Shown: positions 5,460-13,915 of the stretch, piece after piece | How positions within the stretch are numbered: position 1 is the stretch's first letter | Layout of the letters: every line of letters starts with the position of its first letter | Origin: a virus | Length of the DNA: 46,687 nt | Virus record (IMG/VR): IMGVR_UViG_3300034524_000048 | Span: 1 to 46,687 of that record | Reading direction: 5' to 3' (one strand) | Program-made: the position numbers and the translations under genes | The notes under the pieces: generated by a model | What the model was told of the DNA's origin: nothing | Database searches by the model: none | What the model saw: the letters and a program-made list of their open reading frames with translations, nothing else

Positions 5460-6162
5460 CGTCTTTATCAGGCAGCGTGTCTAGGATTCCCGCGTTGTCC
5501 ATGACCGCAGCCAGCGCTTCACGTGTAACTGGACTCTGCCAGTTGTAATTACCAGCACCGTCACCATTAAAAACGCCCTTGCGCTTTGCCTTTGCCGTTG
5601 CATCCTTCGCCCATTCAGACGGATTGTCGCCTTGTTTTTCTGCGATCATCACAGCGTACATTTCGTTAAACCTTTCTTGCGTCATATCCTCACCATCCTC
5701 TCTTTTAAAATTTTCAACCGGCACATAGTTTGATGGATTTAGAGCGTTTGCATAAGCACCGCTAGAATCTTTTGCCCAAAAATTAGAGCTGTATGCGCCA
5801 CTCCTGATTTCAAAGTGCAAATGCGGTCCCGTTGACGCACCCGTGTTGCCCGTAAGTGCGATAACGTCACCCGCTTTGACATGTGTGCCTACATCGATAC
5901 CAAGCGCGTTTAAATGACAGTAAACAGTGCAAAACTCGTCATGCTCAATCACAATGTAATAGCCAAGTCCAACAGACGCGCCGCCGTTATTGACTTTTGA
6001 TATTTTAACAGTGCCATCCGCAACCGCATAACACGGTGTACCGATTGCGGCGGAAAGGTCGATGCCCGTGTGAAAGCTATTTAGGCCTGTCACAGGGTGA
6101 ATGCGCTGCCCATACTGACTTGTTACTTTAATCGTGTCAAGCGGATTGTGTACAATCATCAT
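5452..6162 (-). CDS. M23 (LytM-type) peptidoglycan endopeptidase, endolysin
   Basis: The 236-residue enzyme carries the LytM zinc site: HTGID (His31, Asp35), YCHL (His83) and HLHFE (His114, His116). It cuts peptide cross-bridges of the cell wall. The N-terminal domain spans about 1-150. After a hinge, residues about 180-230 (WAKDATAKAKRKGVFNGDG...) resemble one S-layer-homology repeat, a probable wall-binding part. No signal peptide is present, so export depends on the holin. Confidence 0.9.
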   Translation of the reverse strand: MMIVHNPLDTIKVTSQYGQRIHPVTGLNSFHTGIDLSAAIGTPCYAVADGTVKISKVNNGGASVGLGYYIVIEHDEFCTVYCHLNALGIDVGTHVKAGDVIALTGNTGASTGPHLHFEIRSGAYSSNFWAKDSSGAYANALNPSNYVPVENFKREDGEDMTQERFNEMYAVMIAEKQGDNPSEWAKDATAKAKRKGVFNGDGAGNYNWQSPVTREALAAVMDNAGILDTLPDKDDD

Positions 6163-6165
6163 TTG

Positions 6166-6498
6166 TTACCTTCTCTCTGTTTTAATCCCGTGCTCACGCT
6201 CAAGGTGCTCATCAATCCGGTGGTGGGCGGACTTGGTTGAGCTCAGCGCGTCTGCCGACGTGGTTGCCACCGTGAGTAACTGTCCGCTTTGCTCGTCAAT
6301 ACGCCCCTCAAGACGCATCACGCTGTTTGTTAAGCTGCTCTCAATGCGATTAACACTTTGCTTGATATACTCAATGTCCTTTGCCTGTGCGCCTGCAGAC
6401 TCTCCCTCTTTTTTGCTCGATGTCTGTCTACCTATCCAAAAGGTAGCTGCAGACATCGCAAACGCCGCAACGGTTATTACTTCGCTGTAATCTGTCAT
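6166..6498 (-). CDS. Membrane-anchored coiled-coil protein of the lysis module (XhlA-like)
   Basis: The 110-residue protein has one N-terminal membrane helix (about 7-23) followed by a long polar helix with heptad character (about 40-100). This is the layout of hemolysin XhlA-type proteins that partner holins in Firmicutes phages. GGGAGGGG precedes the ATG. A strong terminator-like hairpin separates it from the tail genes upstream. Function as a lysis accessory is inferred from layout and position. Confidence 0.62.
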   Translation of the reverse strand: MTDYSEVITVAAFAMSAATFWIGRQTSSKKEGESAGAQAKDIEYIKQSVNRIESSLTNSVMRLEGRIDEQSGQLLTVATTSADALSSTKSAHHRIDEHLEREHGIKTERR

Positions 6499-6513
6499 AT
6501 CCCCTCCCGCGTA

Positions 6514-6538
6514 AAAAGCACCCGATGTGGGTGCTTTT
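6514..6538 (-). terminator. Intrinsic terminator between tail and lysis genes
   Basis: A perfect 10-bp stem (AAAAGCACCC 6514-6523 with GGGTGCTTTT 6529-6538) is symmetrical and usable on either strand. Minus-strand reading gives a U-run at the base. It may reduce lysis-gene expression relative to tail genes. Confidence 0.75.
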
Positions 6539-6539
6539 G

Positions 6540-6650
6540 CTACCCGTTTAGTACATCGAGCGCTGATTGGACGGCGGCTCTGAGTGCTTCGGGCACGTCG
6601 TCAATATTTTTTAGGCCTTTTTGGATAAGTCTTACATATAAAGCAATCAT
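6540..6650 (-). CDS. CD1375-like 36-residue tail-region peptide
   Basis: The short peptide begins MIALYVRLIQKGLKNIDDVP and is one amphipathic helical unit. I recognise it as the CD1375-type family found after tail-fibre genes of clostridial phages; XkdX proteins occupy the same place in others. It overlaps the upstream gene by 4 bp (ATGA), supporting that it is translated. Role unknown. Confidence 0.75.
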   Translation of the reverse strand: MIALYVRLIQKGLKNIDDVPEALRAAVQSALDVLNG

Positions 6651-6988
6651 ACTGTACCTCCTTCGTAAAGTTCTGCTACCGCCAGCATCAATGTGTCGAT
6701 GTCTGATTGCGCCGTTGTAATCGGGTCTTGTGCAGCAGCTTTAGCCGCGTTTATTGCGTCGGTAATAACTGCCCGTTCTGTAACATACTCTGCTTCTGTA
6801 AGAATTGTTACATCGTCGTGCGCAAATGAAGACAGGTCTTCATCTGTTGCTATGACGCAGGTGCCGTCTTCTGGGTGGTAGGCTTGTGACCCAGGTAAAA
6901 ATTGATTAATATCAAGTCCCTTGTAATCAGCTACTGTGGACTTAAAAAGTCCCGTGTTCATTAAATTTGCAATTTTCACTAAGTACAT
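6647..6988 (-). CDS. 113-residue tail-fibre-associated protein
   Basis: The protein follows the fibre gene directly, with AAAGGAGGA before ATG 6988. The N-terminal half is beta-rich with Gly/Pro turns. The C-terminal half is an Ala-rich helix ending TLMLAVAELYEGG, typical of proteins in front of CD1375/XkdX peptides in Firmicutes phages. Candidate roles are fibre assembly or tail-tip cap. No catalytic motif. Confidence 0.62.
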   Translation of the reverse strand: MYLVKIANLMNTGLFKSTVADYKGLDINQFLPGSQAYHPEDGTCVIATDEDLSSFAHDDVTILTEAEYVTERAVITDAINAAKAAAQDPITTAQSDIDTLMLAVAELYEGGTV

Positions 6989-6999
6989 ATAATCCTCCT

Positions 7000-8628
7000 T
7001 TATAATTTGAACATTGGATACATCACTGCCATTACATATCTTTTAATGTATTCTGCAGAACCGTCCGCTTTATATATATTTAATAGATCAAGGTCAGTAC
7101 TGTACGGCTCAATAATCACATCCTCAAATGGTCTTCCTAACGAATGAGATGTAATTGATAATGCATACATAAGAGTATAAGAAACTGTTCCTAAACTCGT
7201 TCCGCTGTAGTTAAATTCAAAGTAGGCTCCATCTGAATCACGCCTTGCCACTATTTTGTCATACACAGCGGATGAGGCAAAAAAATTTGAATTATTATAA
7301 AACGCATACGGCGAGGTTACATTATACAATAGCGTTCCAGCATCATTGTATATCTCGCATCTATCCCATGTGTAGTATGATCTACTTACTCTATCCTTAA
7401 AGTTTCTGTATCGATAAGTGTTTTCCGAAAGTATATTGGAAAGCAGTGTGAAATTTAAGTCGTAAATTCCTGGATATGATGAGGTTAAATAAGTACTTGC
7501 ATCTCTCATTGTCCCATCATAACTATACGATAGGCCACGGTTTGCTTCTGCTGGAAGTGACAATATTTGAGGGCACTTAACCGCAGTACCCTGCACATTA
7601 AATATGTTTGCACTTTCTACAATATTGCTAGCTACCAGATCAGCATCTCCAGCGATTGTCTGTGTTCCACTTAAGTACTGGCCTGCCGCTATCGTCTGGT
7701 TTGCTGTTCCAGGTGTGTATGTCTGCGCCCCTTTACTTGGTATAGTACCAGTTACCAACGCCCCATCTACATACGCCTTTTTCCCACTTAAAATCTGAGC
7801 GGATGTGGCGTCACCTGCGGAAGTATCTACTACATTTGAGTTACCAGTCACGCCGAAGATATTGGCGCCAGCTTTGATGTTGGTGCTTACAAGGTTAGCG
7901 TCCCCTGCTATTGTCTGCGTACCGCTTAGATACTGTTCCGCCGCTATCGTCTGGTTTGCTGTTCCAGGTGTAAAAGTTTGGGCACTCTTACTCGCGATCG
8001 TACCAGTTACTAGCGCACCATCTACATACGCCTTTTTTCCACTTAAAATCTGTGCGGCCGTGGCATCACCCGCAGAAGTGTCAACAACATTTGTGTTACC
8101 TGCAACACCAAATATATTGACTCCAGATTTTATGTTGGTGCTAATAAGGTCAGCATCGCCGGCTATCGTTTGATTACCGCTTAAGTACTGTCCGGCAACG
8201 ATTGTTTGTGCTGTCGTGCCTGGTGTGTATGTTGCGGCTGACTTACTCGCGATACTGCCCGTAACCTTTGCGCCGTTTACATACGCGGTGACGCCACTTA
8301 GCATTTGTGCGGCTGTAGCTGTGGCATCGCTTGTAAATGTCCCGAGTACGCCACCTACTGTTGTGCCAGCCTTAATGACAGACGCTACAATCCCAGTGAT
8401 TGCCGCTTTTACTTTGCCTAGGCCACTATGATATCCCGCAGTGACCGTGTACTCTTGACCCTCTGAGGTCAATGTGACATCAACAGCGCCGCGATTCGGC
8501 ATTGTGCCTGTTAATCCGATGTCCTCATCGTTACTAAACGTTTTGCCTGCGAGGACATCCCCTGCAATCGCATCCCCTTCCGGACTCTTTCCGGACCCGA
8601 TGAGCCCGTGAAGTTTTAGATCATCCAT
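7000..8628 (-). CDS. Tail fibre protein with tandem 85-residue repeats
   Basis: The 542-residue protein begins with a short attachment segment (residues 1-107). Three tandem repeats of about 85 residues follow (108-192, 193-277, 278 to about 350), each with LSG...AYV and YLSGTQTIAGDA motifs. A distinct aromatic-rich C-terminal domain (about 355-542) is the likely receptor-binding part. The start overlaps the previous stop (TAATG). It is probably the distal fibre joined to the collar-type fibre encoded upstream. Confidence 0.82.
   Translation of the reverse strand: MDDLKLHGLIGSGKSPEGDAIAGDVLAGKTFSNDEDIGLTGTMPNRGAVDVTLTSEGQEYTVTAGYHSGLGKVKAAITGIVASVIKAGTTVGGVLGTFTSDATATAAQMLSGVTAYVNGAKVTGSIASKSAATYTPGTTAQTIVAGQYLSGNQTIAGDADLISTNIKSGVNIFGVAGNTNVVDTSAGDATAAQILSGKKAYVDGALVTGTIASKSAQTFTPGTANQTIAAEQYLSGTQTIAGDANLVSTNIKAGANIFGVTGNSNVVDTSAGDATSAQILSGKKAYVDGALVTGTIPSKGAQTYTPGTANQTIAAGQYLSGTQTIAGDADLVASNIVESANIFNVQGTAVKCPQILSLPAEANRGLSYSYDGTMRDASTYLTSSYPGIYDLNFTLLSNILSENTYRYRNFKDRVSRSYYTWDRCEIYNDAGTLLYNVTSPYAFYNNSNFFASSAVYDKIVARRDSDGAYFEFNYSGTSLGTVSYTLMYALSITSHSLGRPFEDVIIEPYSTDLDLLNIYKADGSAEYIKRYVMAVMYPMFKL
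7579..8307 (-). repeat. Tandem 255-bp repeats in the fibre gene
   Basis: Three units (8307-8053, 8052-7798, 7797 to about 7579) encode near-identical fibre repeats. Units 2 and 3 are most alike, with stretches of identical DNA. They are a substrate for unequal recombination that would change fibre length. Confidence 0.85.
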
Positions 8629-9416
8629 TATGCGATCACCTCACTTGTGAGCTCTCCATCCGTGTAAGTGAGCGTATACGATTCGGTTTTTGAGACTGTC
8701 GTACCGTCTGCCTCGTAAAATGTGACTGTGCGAGTCGTATACTCTGGGCTTGTACCTCCACTAAGGACTGATGTTTTAAAAAGCGTACCATCTGCTCTGC
8801 TATATGTGAGAGTTACGTAAATATCATTTACATCCTTGTTTGATCGTGTGAGAGATAATGCACCCGTGCGTGTGTCTAGGTCCACGATCGCGGCGTTTGC
8901 ATCCTCTAAATCTTGTTGAATTTGTTCAATCGATATGTTCATCGGCCCAACAGTCTCCGTAAGCGTTGTCATGGTAACAAGTGACGTCATGTCTACTGTT
9001 ACTGTAAATTGTGACTCGTTTGAAAAATCAATCGCGGCATAAAATTCAAAAACAAAGTTTTCAATTTCAGAATTTGATGGGATCGCCATTCCGACCGCAT
9101 CTTGCATTATCATAAAAAGTACTGGTATTCCTCCATCAACTGATGCCCATACACCAATTTGATTGAGCGTGTATCCTGTGTCAAGTTCTGCGTTACTGAT
9201 CTGTATTTTTACTCTTTTTGCATCTTGATAGTTATCGATCGATACAAGTGATAATGTCTGCTTCTCGTTTACAAGCCCTGTTTGCGCCATAAGCGCCGCA
9301 CTATCAACTGTACCCGTTCCACCACTCGCACTTCCAATGTTAAGTTGTCCGCCTGACAAGACATCTTTTAATAAATCTACTCCCGCTGCTGTTACAACCG
9401 AATCACTCCAAGCCAT
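8628..9416 (-). CDS. Tail-collar type fibre protein (P2 gpH N-terminal family)
   Basis: The 262-residue protein opens with WSDSVVTAAGVDLLKD, typical of the phage tail-collar fibre N-terminal domain that docks to the baseplate. A central beta-rich domain, an amphipathic helical linker (about 158-185) and a C-terminal beta domain follow. Its place after gpI matches gene H in P2-like tails. It overlaps the gpI gene, with GGGGGTGA before the ATG. Confidence 0.85.
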   Translation of the reverse strand: MAWSDSVVTAAGVDLLKDVLSGGQLNIGSASGGTGTVDSAALMAQTGLVNEKQTLSLVSIDNYQDAKRVKIQISNAELDTGYTLNQIGVWASVDGGIPVLFMIMQDAVGMAIPSNSEIENFVFEFYAAIDFSNESQFTVTVDMTSLVTMTTLTETVGPMNISIEQIQQDLEDANAAIVDLDTRTGALSLTRSNKDVNDIYVTLTYSRADGTLFKTSVLSGGTSPEYTTRTVTFYEADGTTVSKTESYTLTYTDGELTSEVIA

Positions 9417-9996
9417 ACACTTTCACCCCCACTTCCATTTTCCCATACATCGAATATATTCCAATTCCAGCGTACGTGCTTGCTGTTGCGTTTGCCTCTG
9501 CAATGTATTCAATCCCATCAAAATGCGATCTCTGATTTTTATAATATTCGATTCTGTCAAGTACTCTTTGATGCTTTGCAGGATCAACGCTTTCGTAGAT
9601 TGTGTCAATAAGCAGTTTGAAATGATATGGGTCTCCGTCATAGTCAAACCATTCCACAACTTTTGTGTTTGGATAAATTGCTGACATCGCTGTTTCTACA
9701 GCGCCTTTTGTACCTAATGTTTTGTGTACTTTAGAGCTGTTTTTTAAAACCTTGCGCTTTTCATCAATAGTGTATTCCACGTCGTACCAATCAACTTTAA
9801 AATCATTTGCAAGGATATCCAAAAGCGTTTCCGGCATTGTGTCAATATGCGTATAAATTATGAGTGATTCAATTTCGTCTGGCCGTTTTTCAAGCGCCTT
9901 TGCAATTGCTGTGGCAATCGCGTAAATTTTTTTATCGTTTTTTAGCACATCCGGTAATGTCATCAACATGTTTTCAACAGTCAATCCGCTATTCAT
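9403..9996 (-). CDS. Baseplate/tail protein I (P2 gpI family)
   Basis: The 197-residue product matches the family by position after baseplate J and by its layout: a helical N-terminus (about residues 1-45), then VDWYDVEYTIDEKR and a GAVETAMSAIYPNT segment typical of gpI. ATG 9996 is chosen because GGAGG lies 8 bases before it; two ATGs upstream are too close to the RBS. It links baseplate wedge to fibre. Confidence 0.85.
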   Translation of the reverse strand: MNSGLTVENMLMTLPDVLKNDKKIYAIATAIAKALEKRPDEIESLIIYTHIDTMPETLLDILANDFKVDWYDVEYTIDEKRKVLKNSSKVHKTLGTKGAVETAMSAIYPNTKVVEWFDYDGDPYHFKLLIDTIYESVDPAKHQRVLDRIEYYKNQRSHFDGIEYIAEANATASTYAGIGIYSMYGKMEVGVKVYGLE

Positions 9997-11125
9997 TTTC
10001 ATAGCCTCCATTTGTTACAGATACCGTTGAAATTTTAGCTATTTGCGGCACTGTATTGTCACTCCCATCGCTTAATGCTGTAAAAACTGGCGCTGTTATC
10101 TCCGCGCGTTTTATTCCGGTTTCCATAAGCAACACCATTAAGTAAGACGGGTTTATATCCCGCCCCTGTTTTTTCGTTTGCCATGTTTTATATGTTTCAA
10201 TCGCCTCGTCGACCTCCGTTTGAATTTCCGATGCAGTTTGTGTCGTGCCATTTGCGATATAATATGTGACCTCTATATTGTATGTGACTGTTTCCGGGTC
10301 TTCTACCACAACAAAATCCGTGAGCGGTCTCACAAAATCATCGTTACATGCCGCGAGTATTGCATTTTTAATCTCTGTTCCCGCTGCGGTACCGTCTGAC
10401 ATTAGCGCGTAGATGTTGACGGTTCCCGCTGCCTGTGAATTTACGACTACATCTGCGATCTCCGTTGATACTTGCTTTGCAAAATAAATGTATCCACCTT
10501 TTGCACCTGCATTACTGTAAGCATCTTGGCTCGCTCGCATCATCTCATAGTACTCGTCGTCAGTACTTATGTCCGTCCCACCGTCGCTTGTCGTAATATT
10601 TTGACACGTATCAAAATATTCGTAAGGATCAATTACCGTGTTGATTTGCCCTGCTACATATCCATTCCCAACGGTACCGGTAGTTTGACACTGTATCATC
10701 ACATCGGAATATAAATCACCTGCGATAATGTACGCGTCTGCTGTCGTTTCCCAAATGAGCGTTTTTGCGCTGTCCGTAAATCTTGTCCCTGATGCGATTA
10801 AAATATTTCCCGTTTGCACCGCTGATATATTGCATCTTTGTGTTGTTTTTGCAGCCTGTGCCTCCGGTCTTTCTTTGTCATAAAATAAATCGCCAAGTGC
10901 ATCTAAGTTTTCTCCCTCTGCTCTCGACGGTATATTTTGATTGCCTGTGTAATTATTTAAAACACGTTCTTGCACAATCACGCTCGCTATCCACGAGATA
11001 AAAAGTTTTTCAGGGCTTGCAGGCTGTACCGTTATTCCTGTCATTTGCTCGTATTCGTCGATCAAATTCGATACAAGTGCATCTGTGTCGGTTGAAATAA
11101 ACTGATATTCCGCATTCCTACTCAT
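9989..11125 (-). CDS. Baseplate assembly protein J
   Basis: The 378-residue protein fits the baseplate J/gp47 family. It has a helical N-terminal part, a central beta-rich domain containing the GTxF and GGTD-type turns (SGTRF, SDGGTDISTDDEY), and a C-terminal region with a long helix. It builds the wedge rim around the tail tube. It overlaps gp25 upstream by 8 bp and gpI downstream by 8 bp, a tight W-J-I order as in P2. Confidence 0.9.
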   Translation of the reverse strand: MSRNAEYQFISTDTDALVSNLIDEYEQMTGITVQPASPEKLFISWIASVIVQERVLNNYTGNQNIPSRAEGENLDALGDLFYDKERPEAQAAKTTQRCNISAVQTGNILIASGTRFTDSAKTLIWETTADAYIIAGDLYSDVMIQCQTTGTVGNGYVAGQINTVIDPYEYFDTCQNITTSDGGTDISTDDEYYEMMRASQDAYSNAGAKGGYIYFAKQVSTEIADVVVNSQAAGTVNIYALMSDGTAAGTEIKNAILAACNDDFVRPLTDFVVVEDPETVTYNIEVTYYIANGTTQTASEIQTEVDEAIETYKTWQTKKQGRDINPSYLMVLLMETGIKRAEITAPVFTALSDGSDNTVPQIAKISTVSVTNGGYENE

Positions 11126-11435
11126 TTATCTCCACCTCCACAATCGGGACCAGCCTTCCCGGATTTGATTCATCTATTTCAAATTCAACGCCCAGCACTG
11201 TCGCTCTTGGTTCAAATTTTTCAATCGCTTCTTTCACCTCTAAAACTATGATTGGCTTTGCGATGTTGATCGGCTTGTCTATAAATTTCCCCGGAAGTCC
11301 AAATGACCTGTAAAGTGGCGTTTGCTGCTGTCTTGTTTGCAATATAAGAGCGATATTTTGTATGACTGATTTTGTTGTATCTGTTTGATTAAGTGTGATT
11401 TCTTTTAAGTCGCTCGCCGTTATTTTATAACTCAT
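11118..11435 (-). CDS. Baseplate wedge protein, gpW/gp25 family
   Basis: The 105-residue protein has the gp25-like signature: TPLYRSFGLP after a helical segment, then a beta-alpha-beta domain with EAIEKFEPRATV. gp25-like proteins initiate the sheath in contractile tails. ATG 11435 with GAGGTG is preferred over an in-frame start two codons earlier. Confidence 0.9.
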   Translation of the reverse strand: MSYKITASDLKEITLNQTDTTKSVIQNIALILQTRQQQTPLYRSFGLPGKFIDKPINIAKPIIVLEVKEAIEKFEPRATVLGVEFEIDESNPGRLVPIVEVEINE

Positions 11436-11442
11436 AAGCACC

Positions 11443-11844
11443 TCACTTGTTAATGTATTCGAGAAGTGTTATTGACACATCCATGCTCGTTACGTTTCCC
11501 GTTTTATCGTAACGCTCAAATTTCGCGTCGTGCTTTTTTACGGTCCATCTATATTTTCCATAAATTTTTTCTCCGATTACAAATGGTACCGCAGTTCCGT
11601 TGCGCTCATAGCTCCAAATTTTACCGAGTTCTTCAAGTGGATTCACCCCCAAAAACGCGGACAATTTAATGTCAAATGTCATTCCATCTGCGTCAATCCC
11701 TGTATATTCCGTGAGTGTGTTTTGCAAGTGCCTCTCATGCTCTGCATATCTTGCCGATCCAGACCATTTTACATTTTCGAGTGTTTTTACGACATCATCT
11801 GATACCTCAAATACGATGTCTCCGAGTATACCTATTTGCGCCAA
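11443..11844 (-). CDS. Tail protein gpU (P2-type)
   Basis: The 133-residue protein opens MAQIGILGDIVFEVSDD and has SARYAEHERHLQNTLTEYTG, typical of P2 gpU proteins, which act at the baseplate or tail end. The start is a TTG with GGGGGCG about 7 bases upstream; the previous gene stops at 11845. It sits between gpV and gp25. Confidence 0.85.
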   Translation of the reverse strand: MAQIGILGDIVFEVSDDVVKTLENVKWSGSARYAEHERHLQNTLTEYTGIDADGMTFDIKLSAFLGVNPLEELGKIWSYERNGTAVPFVIGEKIYGKYRWTVKKHDAKFERYDKTGNVTSMDVSITLLEYINK

Positions 11845-12183
11845 TTATATCGCCCCCAATACAAACCCGTCACCGTTAAAAATCGGAACATAGAGTACCA
11901 GTACTCTATCGTTGATTTTTGGCACCCATGCGGCGCTTTGAGAAACATGTGTGTGCATTCCTGATTCTTCGATTGTTTCATTTACTGCATTTGTAATTTC
12001 ATGCGAATGCAATCCACCCTCCAACACCGTCATAGTCATCCCAACATGTTGTAATACATAAAGCCACCCGGATGTCATATCTTTGTCTGTAAATATCACG
12101 CGCACTTTTGGCTTTGTCGAATCTGTGACATCAACACTGCTCACGACCCCTATTCTTACGAGATTTGACAATATCGCGTCCAT
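11845..12183 (-). CDS. Baseplate spike/assembly protein gpV-like
   Basis: The 112-residue protein has an OB-fold-like start (GVVSSVDVTDSTKPKVRV) characteristic of phage baseplate assembly protein V and lacks a long beta-helix spike. A His-rich loop (GLHSHE...GMHTH) could bind a metal ion at the tip. ATG 12183 has GGAGGG six bases upstream and overlaps the end of gpD. Confidence 0.82.
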   Translation of the reverse strand: MDAILSNLVRIGVVSSVDVTDSTKPKVRVIFTDKDMTSGWLYVLQHVGMTMTVLEGGLHSHEITNAVNETIEESGMHTHVSQSAAWVPKINDRVLVLYVPIFNGDGFVLGAI

Positions 12184-13700
12184 CAATATCCCTCCAACAC
12201 TCTGCGCAATTTTATTTTTGTTTTATATCCTCCACTTCCTACATCGTGTTTTGCTTGTGACACGATGTATTTTCCGTCCCACAATCCAAAATCTTTTAAT
12301 GTTACTGTAATTCCTGCGGTGATATTGGCATCCCCTACCATCGTAAAATCTGCCGTTTTTGAAAACTTGTTGTGGAGTCTCAACCGTTTTTTTGCAATTG
12401 TTAGCGCTTCAGCGATCGTCGATACTTTTGCATTAATTTCGAGAGTTTGATTGTTTTCGTCGCTCTCCTCATAATCTTCTGCGTATGCAGTAGCTGATAT
12501 TGTTTTCCCGCTTGCTGGATTTACATAACTTACTCTACAGCTTGAATACCTCGTGTCGGCGTCACCCGATGACAACTTATAAGAGATGTATTTCCCGTCG
12601 CCTTTTGCTATTGTGATTGATGCAGTTTTAGACTCATACGCCATTTGATCGAATAGCACAATTATGTTGTTTGTAACTTTTAATGAGATGCCTGCGTTTT
12701 TACATAAAATCGTTAAAAACTGAATATCGCTCATTGATATTTGCTCTACTCGTTTATAAGTCGGATCTGTGTCCGACTCATACATGCATGCCATTCCGCC
12801 CTTTTGTGCAATTTCTTTTGCAATCCCCGATAGAGTGTAAGATTCCCACGCTTTATTTTTTTTCGTTTGTCGCACTTGCGAATTGTACGGCAGCGAGGTT
12901 GCTTTTATTGATATAATTGACGGTGGCCCAGAAGCTTCGATTTCGTCAAGTTCAAATTGACCACAGCTGAGCACACTGTCTTTTCCATCCCCATTCCAGT
13001 TTTTTTGTACAATTGCAGCTTGTATTTTTAAACCTTTTATCGTTACGTTTTGTCCCTGCTCACTAACAGACACGGTTTTTTGAGTTACCTGGTCCTCTGC
13101 AAACCAACCCAGTGTGCCGACGCAAATCGGATATGGTACCCCTGTTTTTAAATTAAGCCTCGATATTGAGCCTTCATAATTTGTAACTTTTGCACCTTGC
13201 ACACCCTCTCCGTAGCTTGTGTACTGTGGATTTCCCGTTGCAATCACCACATCGCCAACAGACCATTTGTCTGATGTGTTCGTCGCCTCAATTGCACTTG
13301 ACTTGACATACGCAGTCTGTCCACTGTAATTTATCTCTGTCCATACGCCAAGCACCGTCGAAACTTTGACAGTCGATCCATACGCCAGTTCTCCAAGCTT
13401 TTTATAATCTTCTCCCGCCCCATTTCTTACTTTTACGCCCGTTGTCTCTACTACCTTGTAAGTTGCTGCGCTTTCCGTCGACTTGCTTTCACTCGCTGCA
13501 CTCTGTATCGCCACATTAAGCCATTCATTTATCCATACCGATTCGCGATCCTCTAATGTGATTTGCAAATCGTCTGTTTCGTCTGCTTCGTTATCCGTAT
13601 ACGATAGCGATAACAAATATGGTCTTATCGACTTTGATATGTCTACTCCTGCAAAAAAAACTTCAACATCCGCGCGGCGCGCGGCGTTTTTATCGCTCAT
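12183..13700 (-). CDS. Tail hub protein gpD with inserted SH3-type domains
   Basis: The 505-residue protein has the two halves of phage late-control D (tail hub): residues about 1-70 and 225-505. Between them lies a bacterial SH3 domain (about 83-142, VKVRNGAGEDYKKLGEL...) and a second SH3-like module (about 147-220, WSVGDVVIATG...YPICVGTLGW). These modules normally bind cell wall and are common in phage amidases. The insertion may let the hub grip peptidoglycan during injection. The start overlaps the gpX stop (ATGA). Confidence 0.88.
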   Translation of the reverse strand: MSDKNAARRADVEVFFAGVDISKSIRPYLLSLSYTDNEADETDDLQITLEDRESVWINEWLNVAIQSAASESKSTESAATYKVVETTGVKVRNGAGEDYKKLGELAYGSTVKVSTVLGVWTEINYSGQTAYVKSSAIEATNTSDKWSVGDVVIATGNPQYTSYGEGVQGAKVTNYEGSISRLNLKTGVPYPICVGTLGWFAEDQVTQKTVSVSEQGQNVTIKGLKIQAAIVQKNWNGDGKDSVLSCGQFELDEIEASGPPSIISIKATSLPYNSQVRQTKKNKAWESYTLSGIAKEIAQKGGMACMYESDTDPTYKRVEQISMSDIQFLTILCKNAGISLKVTNNIIVLFDQMAYESKTASITIAKGDGKYISYKLSSGDADTRYSSCRVSYVNPASGKTISATAYAEDYEESDENNQTLEINAKVSTIAEALTIAKKRLRLHNKFSKTADFTMVGDANITAGITVTLKDFGLWDGKYIVSQAKHDVGSGGYKTKIKLRRVLEGY

Positions 13701-13915
13701 CCTCTCACCTTCTTCCAAGGCGGCAACACGCTTGATGTTGTTTTAATTTCATCAATATCCGGTAATGTGAGTATGATCCCCGCAGGAAAGATGTAATAAT
13801 TTCTGTATTCCATATTTAAATTTATGAGTTTATCCATGTATGATGCATCGCCAAGCTGGCTATATGCGATACTATCCCACATGTCCCCTTGCATGGTTTT
13901 GTACGTTTTAGTCAT
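13697..13915 (-). CDS. Tail protein X (gpX, LysM-like)
   Basis: The 72-residue protein has the gpX/LysM form: TMQGDMWDSIAYSQLGDASYMDKLINLN followed by a Pro/Gly turn (FPAGIILTLPD). gpX is part of the P2 baseplate hub. ATG 13915 with GGAGGG is chosen over an upstream in-frame ATG. It overlaps both the tape-measure gene and gpD. Confidence 0.88.
   Translation of the reverse strand: MTKTYKTMQGDMWDSIAYSQLGDASYMDKLINLNMEYRNYYIFPAGIILTLPDIDEIKTTSSVLPPWKKVRG

Noticed and set aside
8800-8935. Possible CRISPR-like or regular repeats in the fibre region
   Set aside because: The repeats in this area are coding repeats of 255 bp without spacers. No CRISPR array is present in the window.
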